A stretch of 64,000 nt of DNA from G963662265 sp963668545 (GTDB lineage: Bacteria; Spirochaetota; Spirochaetia; CADAEX01): positions 2,728,001 to 2,792,000 of the forward strand of contig OY764868.1 in NCBI GenBank assembly GCA_963668545.1, in the 5' to 3' direction. Both the position numbers and the translations under genes were made by a program. Below are positions 44,305-53,435 of this stretch, piece by piece. The number at the start of each line of letters is the position of its first letter. Within the stretch, counting starts at the first letter, position 1. The notes under the pieces are model-generated. The model ran no database searches and had not been told where the DNA came from. It saw only the letters and a list, made by a program, of their open reading frames with translations.

Positions 44305-45261
44305 TCAGCTCAGGAGTGCATCAAGCTCTTCGGCAGTTTCAACAATAACAGATGCACCTGCATTTTTCAGTCTCTCAAGAGATCCCTTTTTATCCGGGGC
44401 TGAATAGAGAACAGCAATCCCCCTGAAATTGTGGGAAGAACTGTTTGCCGCCAGCATATCATCAGGCATATCACCGACATAAAAAAGCTTGTCATATTCT
44501 TCTCCTTCAGCTTTAAACTCATCTGCCAGCTGATCAAGCATGAATGGATGAGGCTTGCTGAAAGAAACATCTTTCTCCCCTTTTTCAGAGGCCCTTGTTT
44601 CAGCCTCAAGGCATTCATCAAGAGAATATATTTTTTCAAAATAATCTATATTGTGTTTTTTGACAGGATACAAAGCTTCCGCACGGGGTCTTCCCGTAGC
44701 TATTGCAAGCAGATTATTTTCTGACCATCTTGAAATAACCTCAGGTCTTATAAACAGCTTTTCCCTGAGGATATAGCCGTCCTCACTGAAATATTCGCAG
44801 TTAATTCCGTACGTTTCTTTAAAAAGCTCTTTTCCAAGATATACTTCCTGAAAAATCTGCTTGATGATATTTCCGCTTCCTACATCGCTTCTGTAATAGA
44901 AATCCGCCTGGGGAGATTTAAAGGCATACTCAGCTTCAAGGAGATCGGCAAGAGGGGTATCTTTCCCTTCAATGTATTCTGCCAGCTGAGAGACATCCCA
45001 CTCTGATCTGTTATTTGAAAAGGCTTCTACACGGCTCATGAGAAGTGTTATAACCCTGTGGGAGAGGTCCCAGTCATTATTAAGCCCCCCGCTCTGCTTT
45101 ACAGTTGAGAGATCCTCAAGTGTAAAAAGGGGTTCTTTCAGTCTGCCCCCCCCCTTCGAGTCCTTAAGGAAAAGGTATGCAGTTTTTCTGACTGTATCCC
45201 GGTAGGAAGCAGATACATCAACAAGCACACCGTCCATGTCAAAAATTATCAGGTTTTTCAT
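44305..45261 (-). CDS. HAD-superfamily phosphatase (subfamily IA type)
   Basis: A 318-residue HAD hydrolase. Motif I is FDMDGVLVDVSASYRDTVRKTA at residues 6-27 (segments), motif II AIATGRP, motif III the Lys in SKPHPF, and motif IV VGDMPDDMLAA. A long helical cap of about 150 residues sits between motifs I and II. The opening resembles HAD-IA proteins linked with histidinol-phosphate-type phosphatases. It overlaps the preceding HAD gene by 4 bases; together they form part of a four-gene minus-strand operon. Confidence 0.85.
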   Translation of the reverse strand: MKNLIIFDMDGVLVDVSASYRDTVRKTAYLFLKDSKGGGRLKEPLFTLEDLSTVKQSGGLNNDWDLSHRVITLLMSRVEAFSNNRSEWDVSQLAEYIEGKDTPLADLLEAEYAFKSPQADFYYRSDVGSGNIIKQIFQEVYLGKELFKETYGINCEYFSEDGYILREKLFIRPEVISRWSENNLLAIATGRPRAEALYPVKKHNIDYFEKIYSLDECLEAETRASEKGEKDVSFSKPHPFMLDQLADEFKAEGEEYDKLFYVGDMPDDMLAANSSSHNFRGIAVLYSAPDKKGSLERLKNAGASVIVETAEELDALLS

Positions 45262-45956
45262 AGCTGTAAATTATAGTTATTCACTATTTCTGTCAATTGA
45301 GGTATCTCATCAATGAAATGATAATCCTTATGAGAAAGCTTTTTTCTCTTTTCTCCTTTCGGATCAATAAGAACAGGGACAGAGGCCCAGTCAAGAAGAG
45401 GAACATCTGTATAACCATCTCCGATTACTACTGTATTTTCCGGTTTAAGCCCTCTCTTTTCAGCATGCATGACCTTGTCTTCACCTTTCAGAACATTATA
45501 TTTCATTCCTTGAATCATATTGTCCCTGTAATTAAAAAAGTTTGATTCAACAAAAGAAAAACAGTGATCAACATTTTTCCTCTTCAGGGGGTTGATACAA
45601 AGGTCACCTGTTCCGCAGCTTATTATAGACATGTCATATCCCATCTCATTCAGGTCTCTGATAGTTGAGACATGATTATCAGGAATAAAAGAAGCGAGAT
45701 GCTCGTTAACAATATCAAGTACTGATGAATCTGTGCTTTTGAGTATCCAGTTATAATATTTCTTGAATGAGTGACCGAGAAGTTCCCGCTTGTCGGCATA
45801 TATCGCAAGTCTGCTTACAATCTTCTTGTAATAAGGTATTGAGGTATTACTGTTTTTGTTAAGATAATCAAGAAGATACTGTTCGCTGTCATAGGGAACA
45901 AACGGCAGGATTGTTCCGTCATAATCCCACACAATATGCAGTTTACTGTCTGTCAT
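45258..45956 (-). CDS. HAD-superfamily phosphatase (phosphoserine-phosphatase-like)
   Basis: A 232-residue HAD hydrolase with motif I VWDYDGTILPF near residue 9, motif II SIISCGTGD and motif IV VIGDGYTDVPLL, in the arrangement of SerB-like phosphatases that act on small phosphomonoesters. The cap is a short helical bundle. It starts one base after the alcohol dehydrogenase gene stops and overlaps the next HAD gene by 4 bases. A phospho-amino-alcohol substrate would fit the nearby kinase, but that is conjecture. Confidence 0.85.
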   Translation of the reverse strand: MTDSKLHIVWDYDGTILPFVPYDSEQYLLDYLNKNSNTSIPYYKKIVSRLAIYADKRELLGHSFKKYYNWILKSTDSSVLDIVNEHLASFIPDNHVSTIRDLNEMGYDMSIISCGTGDLCINPLKRKNVDHCFSFVESNFFNYRDNMIQGMKYNVLKGEDKVMHAEKRGLKPENTVVIGDGYTDVPLLDWASVPVLIDPKGEKRKKLSHKDYHFIDEIPQLTEIVNNYNLQL

Positions 45957-45957
45957 T

Positions 45958-47130
45958 CTATACCCTTGACTGTATTATTTTCCTTATATCATCTGTATCA
46001 AGAGCAACAGGGGAATTCTTCCCCCCCGATTCTCCTGCCACAGTTTCTACAATGCTGTCAGAAAATCCGTATGCAGAAAGTCTGGGTATCCCAAGTTTTT
46101 CAGTAAGATAATCAAGGTGATCAACAAGAATCATGCACCTTTCCCTTACCGAGCCACCCTTCTTGCCTGTAAGAAGCTCTCCCGCCTCTCCATATTTCCG
46201 GAGTCCTTCCGATTCCGGATCAGTATCTGAAAGCTTCGCTATAATATACCGGGTTGCCCCGGAAAGTAAAGATCCGCAGACCACCCCATGGGGGATTTCT
46301 GTATAGGCTCCTGCAGGGGATGCTATCCCGTGGACAACGCCCAGCCCTGCATTTGCAAGTGAAATACCTGATACATATGTCGCCCATGCCATTCCTGCTC
46401 TTGCATCAACATCAGACCCGTCATAAACAGCTTTTTCAAGAGTTCTTCCTGCTATTCTGATTGCTTCGGAAACAAGTGAATCTGTATATACCGAGGCACC
46501 TGTTGATACATAGGATTCAATAAGCTGGGTCAGCGCATCCATACCTGAAGCAGCAGTTACAGAAACAGGACATGAAACAATAAGGGCAGGATCTATAACA
46601 GCAGCATCAGGCACATAATTGTCATGCCTCAGTGATTTTTTAAAACCGGAAGGGCCGATACTGCTAATTACAGCATTCTTTGTAGCTTCTGAACCGGTCC
46701 CGGATGTTGTAGGGACAGCAAAAAAGGGAAGCTTTTTACCGTCCGGCTCTTTTGTTCCGATACCTTCAAGATAGTCCCTGACACTCCCTGAAGAAGCAGC
46801 CATTGCTGAAACTGCTTTTCCCGCATCAAGGACACTTCCTCCGCCGACAGAAATCACCGCTTCTGCCCCTGACCTCTTCACTTCGTCAGCTGCACTGTCA
46901 ACTATTTCGGGAGAAGGTTCTCCTCCCACTTTAAAATCAATTATTTCCGCACCAGCATCCCTGATCACACTGCACAGTTTCTTCCAGTGATCTGTCTTTC
47001 TGAATGACTCTGAGCCTGTAATAAGGGCGACCTTACCGGCCCCTGTACCTTTAATATACTTCCCGATATTTAAAACAGAACCTTCCCCGAATTCCAGAAA
47101 AGGTGTTTTTGCCGCCTTGAAATTTTTCAT
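45958..47130 (-). CDS. Iron-containing (group III) alcohol dehydrogenase
   Basis: A 390-residue NAD(P)-dependent dehydrogenase. It has the nucleotide-binding VISVGGGSVLDAGKAVSAMA, TTSGTGSEATKNAVIS, and the metal region AASGMDALTQLIESY with GLGVVHGIASPAGAYTEIPHG. One of the four usual metal ligands, the His of DALTHxIE, is Gln here, as in some subfamilies. I chose ATG 47130, preceded by CGGGAGA, over a TTG nine codons upstream. It precedes two phosphatase genes in the same operon. Confidence 0.87.
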   Translation of the reverse strand: MKNFKAAKTPFLEFGEGSVLNIGKYIKGTGAGKVALITGSESFRKTDHWKKLCSVIRDAGAEIIDFKVGGEPSPEIVDSAADEVKRSGAEAVISVGGGSVLDAGKAVSAMAASSGSVRDYLEGIGTKEPDGKKLPFFAVPTTSGTGSEATKNAVISSIGPSGFKKSLRHDNYVPDAAVIDPALIVSCPVSVTAASGMDALTQLIESYVSTGASVYTDSLVSEAIRIAGRTLEKAVYDGSDVDARAGMAWATYVSGISLANAGLGVVHGIASPAGAYTEIPHGVVCGSLLSGATRYIIAKLSDTDPESEGLRKYGEAGELLTGKKGGSVRERCMILVDHLDYLTEKLGIPRLSAYGFSDSIVETVAGESGGKNSPVALDTDDIRKIIQSRV

Positions 47131-47185
47131 ACTGTCTCCCGTCTGTCTGATAATCAATTATCCAGGTTTATAAAAGTCTGTATTT

Positions 47186-47770
47186 TCAGGACTCGATATT
47201 TCCCTTGAGGCCGATCTCATCTGCAGCTTTTTTCATTCCTTCAATTGTTTCGGATATTACTTCAGAGAGCTCCATATTTATCATTTCAGCCCCTTTTGCA
47301 ATAATATCCCTGTCCACCCCGGCTGCAAACCGCTTATCTTTCCATTTTTTCTTTACAGATTTCGCAGTTGTATCAAGAACACTTTTTGAAGGCCTTACAA
47401 GGGCAGTAGTAGCTACCAGACCGGTAAGCTCATCTATTGTGAAAAGTATTTTTTCCATAATATGTTCAGGTTCAACATCGCTGCATATGCCCCATCCATG
47501 ACTAACAACCGCATGGATATAATCTTCGGGCCAGCCTCTTTCCTCCATTATCTCCCTGACCTTGACACAGTGCTGTTCCGGGTATTTTTCATAATCAAGA
47601 TCATGTATAAGTCCTATAATTCCCCATTTTTCAACATCCTCACCCTTTAATTCAGCAAAATGCCTCATCACAGCCTCTACAGACAGAGCATGTTTGATAA
47701 GTCCGTCATTCTGATTGAATTCTGTTAAAAGCTCAAAAGCCTTTTCCCTGTCAGGAGTAATCTTTTCCAT
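47186..47770 (-). CDS. HDIG-domain phosphohydrolase-like protein
   Basis: A 194-residue soluble HD-superfamily protein. The metal-binding pattern is visible: IKHALSVEAVMRHFAE, IIGLIHDLDYEKYP (the HD pair), and HAVVSHGWGI. Related small HD proteins are widespread in anaerobes and spirochaetes, with no agreed substrate; nucleotidase or phosphatase activity is likely. AGAGAGG precedes the ATG. It is first in the minus-strand operon ahead of the alcohol dehydrogenase, 55 bp away. Confidence 0.82.
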   Translation of the reverse strand: MEKITPDREKAFELLTEFNQNDGLIKHALSVEAVMRHFAELKGEDVEKWGIIGLIHDLDYEKYPEQHCVKVREIMEERGWPEDYIHAVVSHGWGICSDVEPEHIMEKILFTIDELTGLVATTALVRPSKSVLDTTAKSVKKKWKDKRFAAGVDRDIIAKGAEMINMELSEVISETIEGMKKAADEIGLKGNIES

Positions 47771-47945
47771 ATGACTATACCTCTCTTTTACTGTTTTCCA
47801 CGATCTGAATCATCAGACCTGTATTTCTTTTCTCCCGGGAATAATCCGGGCGATATGTGAAAAATCATTCTGATTTTTTTAAGTTCCTTGTGATTACTGT
47901 TAAATATAATAAATAGTTTTAAAAATTTTATATACTGATCTTCAG

Positions 47946-48248
47946 CTAATTCCCTGAAGAGAATATTTTAAATTTTTTTTTCAGCATCCTGTACCAGCCG
48001 AATTTTTTAAAAAACTCGACATAACCGCAATGTTCAGGAAGATATGAGCAGAAAAAAGGATGGAAAACTGTCATCTTCCTGCATTCAGGGCACATACTGA
48101 ATCTTTTTTCATAAACCATGCATTCCCTTGTTTCTGTATCAAGGAATTCACACGGATCATTCATATCAATAAAACATACACCATCGATGACTTTTTTTCT
48201 GTAGCAGCAGTAACCGCATTTTTTACATAGACTGTTCCACCATTTCAT
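47946..48248 (-). CDS. Small YkgJ-type cysteine-cluster protein
   Basis: A 100-residue protein with ten Cys. It starts CKKCGYCCYRK, followed by DMNDPCEFLDTETRECMVYEKR and MCPECRKM; the CxxCxxCC opening and the C...C-x-Y-x-x-R tail match the YkgJ/UPF0153 metal-cluster family, which probably binds zinc or an Fe-S centre. Function is unknown. It begins 9 bp after the TPR/NHL gene and is the last gene of that unit. Confidence 0.82.
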   Translation of the reverse strand: MKWWNSLCKKCGYCCYRKKVIDGVCFIDMNDPCEFLDTETRECMVYEKRFSMCPECRKMTVFHPFFCSYLPEHCGYVEFFKKFGWYRMLKKKFKIFSSGN

Positions 48249-48257
48249 AATTCTGCT

Positions 48258-50309
48258 CTATTCTGATGAAGCAAAATACCCAAGTTCATCCCTGCCGCTT
48301 TTCTTGTGATATACAGCTTCCACCCTCAGAGGGATATATTTTCTTCCATATTCGCTGAACTGTTTGGAAGAATACCTGAGCATATAATACCCGTTCCTCT
48401 GCTTTTTTATATCCATTACAATATTTTTTATACCTTCCGGTCTGTAAAGATAGTAGCTTTTCCCTCCGGTTTCTCTGCACAGGTATTCAAGCTCCTCATT
48501 TCTGCCGTCAGGATCAAGATATATATAATAAAAACCTATTTTATTGTTTTTAAGGAACTGCATGGTATCAACAAGCCTGTATCTGTCAAAACTGAAACGA
48601 ACCGGAGAACCGGAATAGATATATACAACAGCTTTCTTGTCTGCACTGCTTAAAAGTTCAGAGCCGCCAAGCCTTATCCCTTCTCCCGGTGAACATTCAG
48701 AAGAGTATGATGAACTGTTTATAATTCCCTTGATTACAGTCTCTTCAGAAGCATCTCTGTCTGCTATAATGGAAGCCTTTTCTCCTGATTCAACCAGTCT
48801 TACAGTATCACCGTTCTCAAGAGAGCTGTAGTAATCCTCTACAGCCTTTCTCAAAGAATCCTTCAGGCTGTTCATATATACAGAATTCTCGAAAACAAGA
48901 GCAGTATCAGCCTTTTCAGACCTGTCACCCTGAAAAAGCAGATCTATTTTATCAGGATAGAGCCCGTCCTCAGACACCCGGAAATTTCCTTTTTCAAGAC
49001 CTGTAACAGGATTTCCGGCCCGGTCCTCAACTGTAACAAGAAGTTTAACCTCGGGGAAGTCAGTCTCAGAAACACGGTCTATTCTTACAAACAGTCCGCC
49101 ATATACAGATGCCATATCTGTAATGAATATGATCCTGTTTTTATCAAAATCAGTTGCCACTATATCATTATTTATATCAAAAACAGCAGAGGTGATTCTT
49201 TCCCCGCTGGCTGCCTTGTATATTTCAGTGAAATATTCATTGACTATATTGAATTTAATAATCCTGTCGGTATCAGCAATCATCAGATTCTTTTCATCTA
49301 TGACAGAAATACCTTCCGGCTTATGAAAAATTCCCTTTGCTGTACTTTCCAGGTAGTTTCCGCTCCTGTCAAACACATCGAGACAGTTCCTTTCTGAATC
49401 AGCTACATAAATAAGTTCGCCTGCAGCTGCAATCCCTGTAGGGCTGAGAAGGCCGGGATAAATACCGCTTTTTCTGCCGAAACTGAGAATATAATTGCCT
49501 TCATAATCATACTTGCAGACTCTTCTGTTCCCGAGGTCGGTAACATAGATATACCCTGATTTATCATCTGCCAGATACTGGGGCCCCAGCAGCTGCCCTT
49601 CGCCGGTTCCCCTTGAAGAAAACTGCTTTTCAATTGAACCGTTGGGCTTGATTTTTGTTATCTGGTTTCCTTCATATTCGCTCACAATGAAACTGCCGTC
49701 TGAAAGCATCAGTAGATCAAAAGGATGGTTAAGAACACTGAATCCCCCTTTTATTTTCTTCAGCATTCTTCCGTTCGGGTTAATTACAGTCAGTTCATTC
49801 GTAGCAAAACTTGCAACAACAAGGTCGCCTGAATCTGATACAATAACAGAGGAAGGGCGTTTAAACATATAAAATCCCTCTCCTGTTTCCCCCGGTATTT
49901 CCGTCTCAAGCACCCATTTCCTGTTATCCTTTTCATCGCCGTAAAGCTGTCTTCTGGAAGAGATAATCTCATACTTGTTTCTCAGATTTACAGAACCTTT
50001 ACCCTCATCAAGAAGTGATTTCCAGAGCTTCAGCGCTGTGTCATCAAGTCCCGACATGTAATAGGCACGCCCCAGCCATTCGCGGGCAAGAAGGTCAGAA
50101 GGGTTATAAGATATTGATTTTTCAAAAGAAAAGATTGCCTTGTTGTAATAGCCGCTGTAGAAAGATTTAATACCCCATTTGAATTCATCCATTCCTTTAG
50201 AGATATCCATAAAATCCTGGGCACAGATATCAGGGCTGAGAATTATGAAAAAAAACAGGCACAAATATATATAAAATGACTTTTTCCCAAACACAGAGTA
50301 ATTATGCAA
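48258..50309 (-). CDS. Exported TPR, NHL-propeller and vWA-like protein
   Basis: A 683-residue exported protein with a hydrophobic signal (about 10-30). TPR-like helices occupy about 35-100 (SFYSGYYNKAIFSFEKSI). NHL propeller blades fill about 130-400, for example GTGEGQLLGPQYLADDKSGYIYVTD (shortened) and LSPTGIAAAGELIYVADS. A vWA-like domain covers about 430-680, without a clear MIDAS DxSxS (the strand reads ALVFENSVYMNS). Start may be TTG 50309 or GTG 50294; neither has a good ribosome site. The layout suggests an envelope scaffold or sensor; spirochaetes carry similar proteins of unknown role. Confidence 0.78.
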   Translation of the reverse strand: MHNYSVFGKKSFYIYLCLFFFIILSPDICAQDFMDISKGMDEFKWGIKSFYSGYYNKAIFSFEKSISYNPSDLLAREWLGRAYYMSGLDDTALKLWKSLLDEGKGSVNLRNKYEIISSRRQLYGDEKDNRKWVLETEIPGETGEGFYMFKRPSSVIVSDSGDLVVASFATNELTVINPNGRMLKKIKGGFSVLNHPFDLLMLSDGSFIVSEYEGNQITKIKPNGSIEKQFSSRGTGEGQLLGPQYLADDKSGYIYVTDLGNRRVCKYDYEGNYILSFGRKSGIYPGLLSPTGIAAAGELIYVADSERNCLDVFDRSGNYLESTAKGIFHKPEGISVIDEKNLMIADTDRIIKFNIVNEYFTEIYKAASGERITSAVFDINNDIVATDFDKNRIIFITDMASVYGGLFVRIDRVSETDFPEVKLLVTVEDRAGNPVTGLEKGNFRVSEDGLYPDKIDLLFQGDRSEKADTALVFENSVYMNSLKDSLRKAVEDYYSSLENGDTVRLVESGEKASIIADRDASEETVIKGIINSSSYSSECSPGEGIRLGGSELLSSADKKAVVYIYSGSPVRFSFDRYRLVDTMQFLKNNKIGFYYIYLDPDGRNEELEYLCRETGGKSYYLYRPEGIKNIVMDIKKQRNGYYMLRYSSKQFSEYGRKYIPLRVEAVYHKKSGRDELGYFASSE

Positions 50310-50359
50310 TATGAATGATTTTTTGTCCAGAAACTTTGGATTGGCAGTTTTTTAAAAAA

Positions 50360-50539
50360 TTACACAAGGAGATCTATTTTTGATTCAGTATCTATGACGC
50401 TGCTGATATCACCCTTAACGCCGAGAAAGAGAATACCTTTAATGCTTCTGTCGTCAATTAATGCATGCGGATGCACAGACGGCTGATCAGCATTTTTCTG
50501 AACAGGCTGCATATTAACAGAATTTACACTACTCAACAT
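50360..50539 (-). CDS. 59-residue small protein of unknown function
   Basis: A small gene shorter than usual cut-offs. From ATG 50539 the frame reads MLSSVNSVNMQPVQKN, then a HPHALIDDRSIKGILFLG core and a KIDLLV ending, 59 residues with no signal peptide. GCAGGAGGCG stands at good spacing before the ATG. It lies 50 bp upstream of the TPR/NHL gene on the same strand and may belong to its transcript. I know no family for it. Confidence 0.65.
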   Translation of the reverse strand: MLSSVNSVNMQPVQKNADQPSVHPHALIDDRSIKGILFLGVKGDISSVIDTESKIDLLV

Positions 50540-50674
50540 CTTTCGCCTCCTGCATTCAGTACACCGGCTGTATCTATCAGTTCAACAGCAGAACCAGCCG
50601 GCAGGATGCAGACAACCTTTTATTATATTTCCGAATCATGCGATTCAGTCCTCATAGTATAATTTCGGCAGTTT

Positions 50675-51349
50675 TCAGTTTTTACTTGAATCAATTACTG
50701 TTTTTAAATGGCGGGCAATTATCCTGTTGTTTCCGGATTTACCATAGGCATCACGGAGAACACTTTCCGCAGCTTCATTATCGCCTGTTTTATAATAGGC
50801 CCATCCCAGTGAATCAAGATAGGGATAATGATTTCTGGAAAGACTGTTGGCTTTGAGACAGTAGTTAAGAGCCTCTTCAGGATCTATGTTCTCATCCGCC
50901 AGTATATAACCGAGAGAATTAAGGGCATTGGGATACTCCGGGTCAAGATTAAGAGCTTCCCTGAAATATTCTATTGCAAGGTCAATATGCCCCTGCTGAT
51001 ATTCAATATAACCGTATGAAGAAAAGACCTGCGCAGATTCATAGCCATCCTCTATAAGCCTCTTTATTTCAAACTCAGCAAGTTTATACTGCTCAGTCAC
51101 TGAATAAATATAGCAGAGTATCATCCTGCACTGGTATATATAAAGAACATTGGAATGTGTTGTTATTACCTGTTCCAGAAAAACAACAGCCTCATCATAG
51201 TGTTTCAGCCTGGTATAACAGAGACCGAGATAATAGGAGAGATCTGTGTTGTCATCAAGGCTGTAATCGCATTTTAAGAGCTCTTTCAGGGCTAGTTCAT
51301 ACTTTTTATCATTATATAGAGAAACAGCCTTCTTAAGCGAATTATCCAT
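50675..51349 (-). CDS. TPR-repeat protein
   Basis: A 224-residue soluble protein built of about six tetratricopeptide repeats (for example YYLGLCYTRLKHYDEAVVFLEQ, YIEYQQGHIDLAIEYFREAL, WAYYKTGDNEAAESVLRDAY, in part). No signal peptide or membrane helix. It overlaps the surE gene by 8 bases, and CGGAGAAAAC precedes the ATG. A protein-protein adaptor is likely; the partner is unknown. Confidence 0.85.
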   Translation of the reverse strand: MDNSLKKAVSLYNDKKYELALKELLKCDYSLDDNTDLSYYLGLCYTRLKHYDEAVVFLEQVITTHSNVLYIYQCRMILCYIYSVTEQYKLAEFEIKRLIEDGYESAQVFSSYGYIEYQQGHIDLAIEYFREALNLDPEYPNALNSLGYILADENIDPEEALNYCLKANSLSRNHYPYLDSLGWAYYKTGDNEAAESVLRDAYGKSGNNRIIARHLKTVIDSSKN

Positions 51350-52130
51350 TGTTTTCTCCGAATTTTGCTTCTGTATAGAGTTCTGATGTCAGATCAGCTA
51401 CCGGATGAAGATAAACAGGAGTTACAGATATTTTCCCTTCAATAATTGCATCACAGTCTGTACGGCTGTTTTCAGAATCAGAATTATAATTAATATGCTT
51501 CTCATCAAAATGACCGATATCCGACAATCCGAGGGATACTTCAATACTGTCAGTTCCTTCAATAGTATTTTTCATAATAGTTTCATTATACATCCGCCTG
51601 GCAGGCCTTGTCACTTCAACATTGCTGCCGGCCGAAACAGACTGGGGGACATTTATATTGAAAAAGCAGTTACGGTCCCAGACTTCTCTGAAATACTCCA
51701 GATTATCAAGAACAAATTCTGCAGCAAATTCAAAATTAAAAGGCTCGCGGAATGAAGCGACAGAAACTGCAACAGAAGGAACCCCCATAAGGGCAGCCTG
51801 CCTTGCAGCTGCTGCAGTACCGGAATAAATAAGATCAGTCCCGAGATTGGGGCCGATATTAATCCCCGAGACAACCATATCTGGGACAAAATGCACAGCA
51901 CCAAGCAGCGTCCTGTGAACACAGTCAGCAGGGGTTCCTGAACATTTATAATGGGTTTTATCTATTTTTTTAATGATAAGTTTCCGCCCCAGTGTCAGGG
52001 AATTTGAATATCCGCTCCTTTCCGAATCAGGAGCAACAACTGTGACTTCATGTTTTCTGCAAAGAACTTCTTCAATAATCCTGATACCGGAACTGGTAAT
52101 TCCGTCATCATTTGTAAGTAATATTTTCAT
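51342..52130 (-). CDS. surE: 5'/3'-nucleotidase SurE
   Basis: Metal-dependent phosphatase of nucleoside monophosphates and survival protein. The 262-residue protein has MKILLTNDDGITSSGI at the start, with the metal-binding Asp pair, then VVAPDSERSGYSNSLTL, VSGINIGPNLGTDLIYSGTA with the metal Asn, and ALMGVPSVAVS. Length is normal. It lies 6 bp after the GHMP kinase gene and overlaps the TPR gene. Confidence 0.95.
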   Translation of the reverse strand: MKILLTNDDGITSSGIRIIEEVLCRKHEVTVVAPDSERSGYSNSLTLGRKLIIKKIDKTHYKCSGTPADCVHRTLLGAVHFVPDMVVSGINIGPNLGTDLIYSGTAAAARQAALMGVPSVAVSVASFREPFNFEFAAEFVLDNLEYFREVWDRNCFFNINVPQSVSAGSNVEVTRPARRMYNETIMKNTIEGTDSIEVSLGLSDIGHFDEKHINYNSDSENSRTDCDAIIEGKISVTPVYLHPVADLTSELYTEAKFGENNG

Positions 52131-52136
52131 AGTCTT

Positions 52137-53291
52137 CTAATCTACAGAATAAATGACTTTTGCTCCAGAGGATGGGCTGCATTTTATCATCTCAGCTCTG
52201 AAACCGAAAATACGTTCGTATTCATCAAGTTTTTCCTGGTATTTGTCTATAGCAGAATTTTTGATAAGAGTTACTGTACACCCGCCGAACCCGCTGCCTG
52301 TGATTTTGGAACCGTATACTCCCTCAATCTCCTGGGCCCTTTTAACAAGCCAGTCTATTTCAGGACAGGAAACCTCGAAATTGTCCCGAAGGCTCTCATG
52401 AGACCTGTTCATCAGTTTTCCCAGTGTCGGAAAATCCCTCTTTTCCATGGCGGTTTTAGCATCATAAGTTCTTTTAATTTCATCAACGACATGGATACAT
52501 CTCCGCCTGATATATTCAGGAACAACACCCATTCCATGCCTGAGATCGCTCATTGTATAATCCCTGAGAGCTGATCCTGATTTGAGCTGATTGAGACCTG
52601 CAATACATTTTCTCGTATCAGCAATTCTTTCTGCAATCTCATCATCAATAGGGATACCGGGAACATTTGAAACAGTAATAATAAGGGAAACATCCCTGAA
52701 GGGGGACTGAATTTTACGCACTTCCCTCTTTCGCAGATCAACAAAAAGATATGAATCAGTTTCCCCGTAGAGGGAACCGTAAGCCCCTGAAGGTATTTTA
52801 CTCAGCCCGATAAAATTGTTCTCACCGTTGTATACCATCTTGATTATTTCTTCATGCTTGATTTCTTTTTCAATCAGTTTTGAAACAGCAAGAGCTGTTG
52901 CGACTCCTATTGCAGGAGAAGAGGAAAGCCCTATTCCGGGAGGAATATTGCCTGTAACTGTTACATCCAGACCCTTGAAATTATACCCATAGTGGTCAAG
53001 AGAGAATAGTATCCCCTTTATGTAGTTGGCCCAGCGGTCTTCTCTTTTGTATTTAATGTTAATTACAGTTGTTCTTTTACGTTCAGAAAGGTCGGGAGCG
53101 AAAAATCTAAGGGAATTATCCTTTCTCCGTGAAACAGCAATCTTGACACTGCTGTCAACAGCAGCCTGAATCATATATCCGTCATTTGAATCAACATGAT
53201 TTCCCATGACTGTAATTGAGCCTGGTGCCTCAACAATCACTTCCGGGTCTGATACATGCTCTTTCTGGTGAAGGGAAATCAGATTTTCCAT
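52137..53291 (-). CDS. Galactokinase-like GHMP-family protein
   Basis: A 384-residue GHMP-family protein. The ATP-binding motif GNIPPGIGLSSSPAIGVA and C-terminal KITGSGFGGCTVTLI are well kept. The N-terminal galactokinase signature is altered: GEHTDYNDG becomes GNHVDSNDG, losing the sugar-contacting Glu. The segment that should carry the catalytic Asp (CGIMDQ in galactokinases) reads SGAYGS. It may act on another sugar or not as a kinase. It heads the galK-like/surE/TPR unit, with a weak ribosome site. Confidence 0.7.
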   Translation of the reverse strand: MENLISLHQKEHVSDPEVIVEAPGSITVMGNHVDSNDGYMIQAAVDSSVKIAVSRRKDNSLRFFAPDLSERKRTTVINIKYKREDRWANYIKGILFSLDHYGYNFKGLDVTVTGNIPPGIGLSSSPAIGVATALAVSKLIEKEIKHEEIIKMVYNGENNFIGLSKIPSGAYGSLYGETDSYLFVDLRKREVRKIQSPFRDVSLIITVSNVPGIPIDDEIAERIADTRKCIAGLNQLKSGSALRDYTMSDLRHGMGVVPEYIRRRCIHVVDEIKRTYDAKTAMEKRDFPTLGKLMNRSHESLRDNFEVSCPEIDWLVKRAQEIEGVYGSKITGSGFGGCTVTLIKNSAIDKYQEKLDEYERIFGFRAEMIKCSPSSGAKVIYSVD

Positions 53292-53382
53292 TTCTTCAAT
53301 AATATAAGAAAATTATTGAATGTGCAACAAAAAAAATATATTGGAGAGATCTGCATATATTGATATATTAGAGATATTTGGA

Positions 53383-53416
53383 ATAAAAAACACGCCGAAA
53401 AAATATCCCGGCGTGC
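53383..53416 (-). terminator. Rho-independent terminator after rpmE
   Basis: CACGCCG pairs with CGGCGTG, followed on the minus strand by TTTTTTA. T residues on the other side (53420-53426) allow it to act in both directions. Confidence 0.85.
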
Positions 53417-53435
53417 TGATTTTTTTGTGTAAATC

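Noticed and set aside
45958..47130. Loss of a metal ligand in the Fe-type alcohol dehydrogenase as a novelty
   Set aside because: Subfamilies with DALTQLIE are, to my knowledge, common, so the substitution is not notable.
50465..50662. 65-codon plus-strand frame
   Set aside because: Antisense to the better-supported 59-codon gene and its leader.
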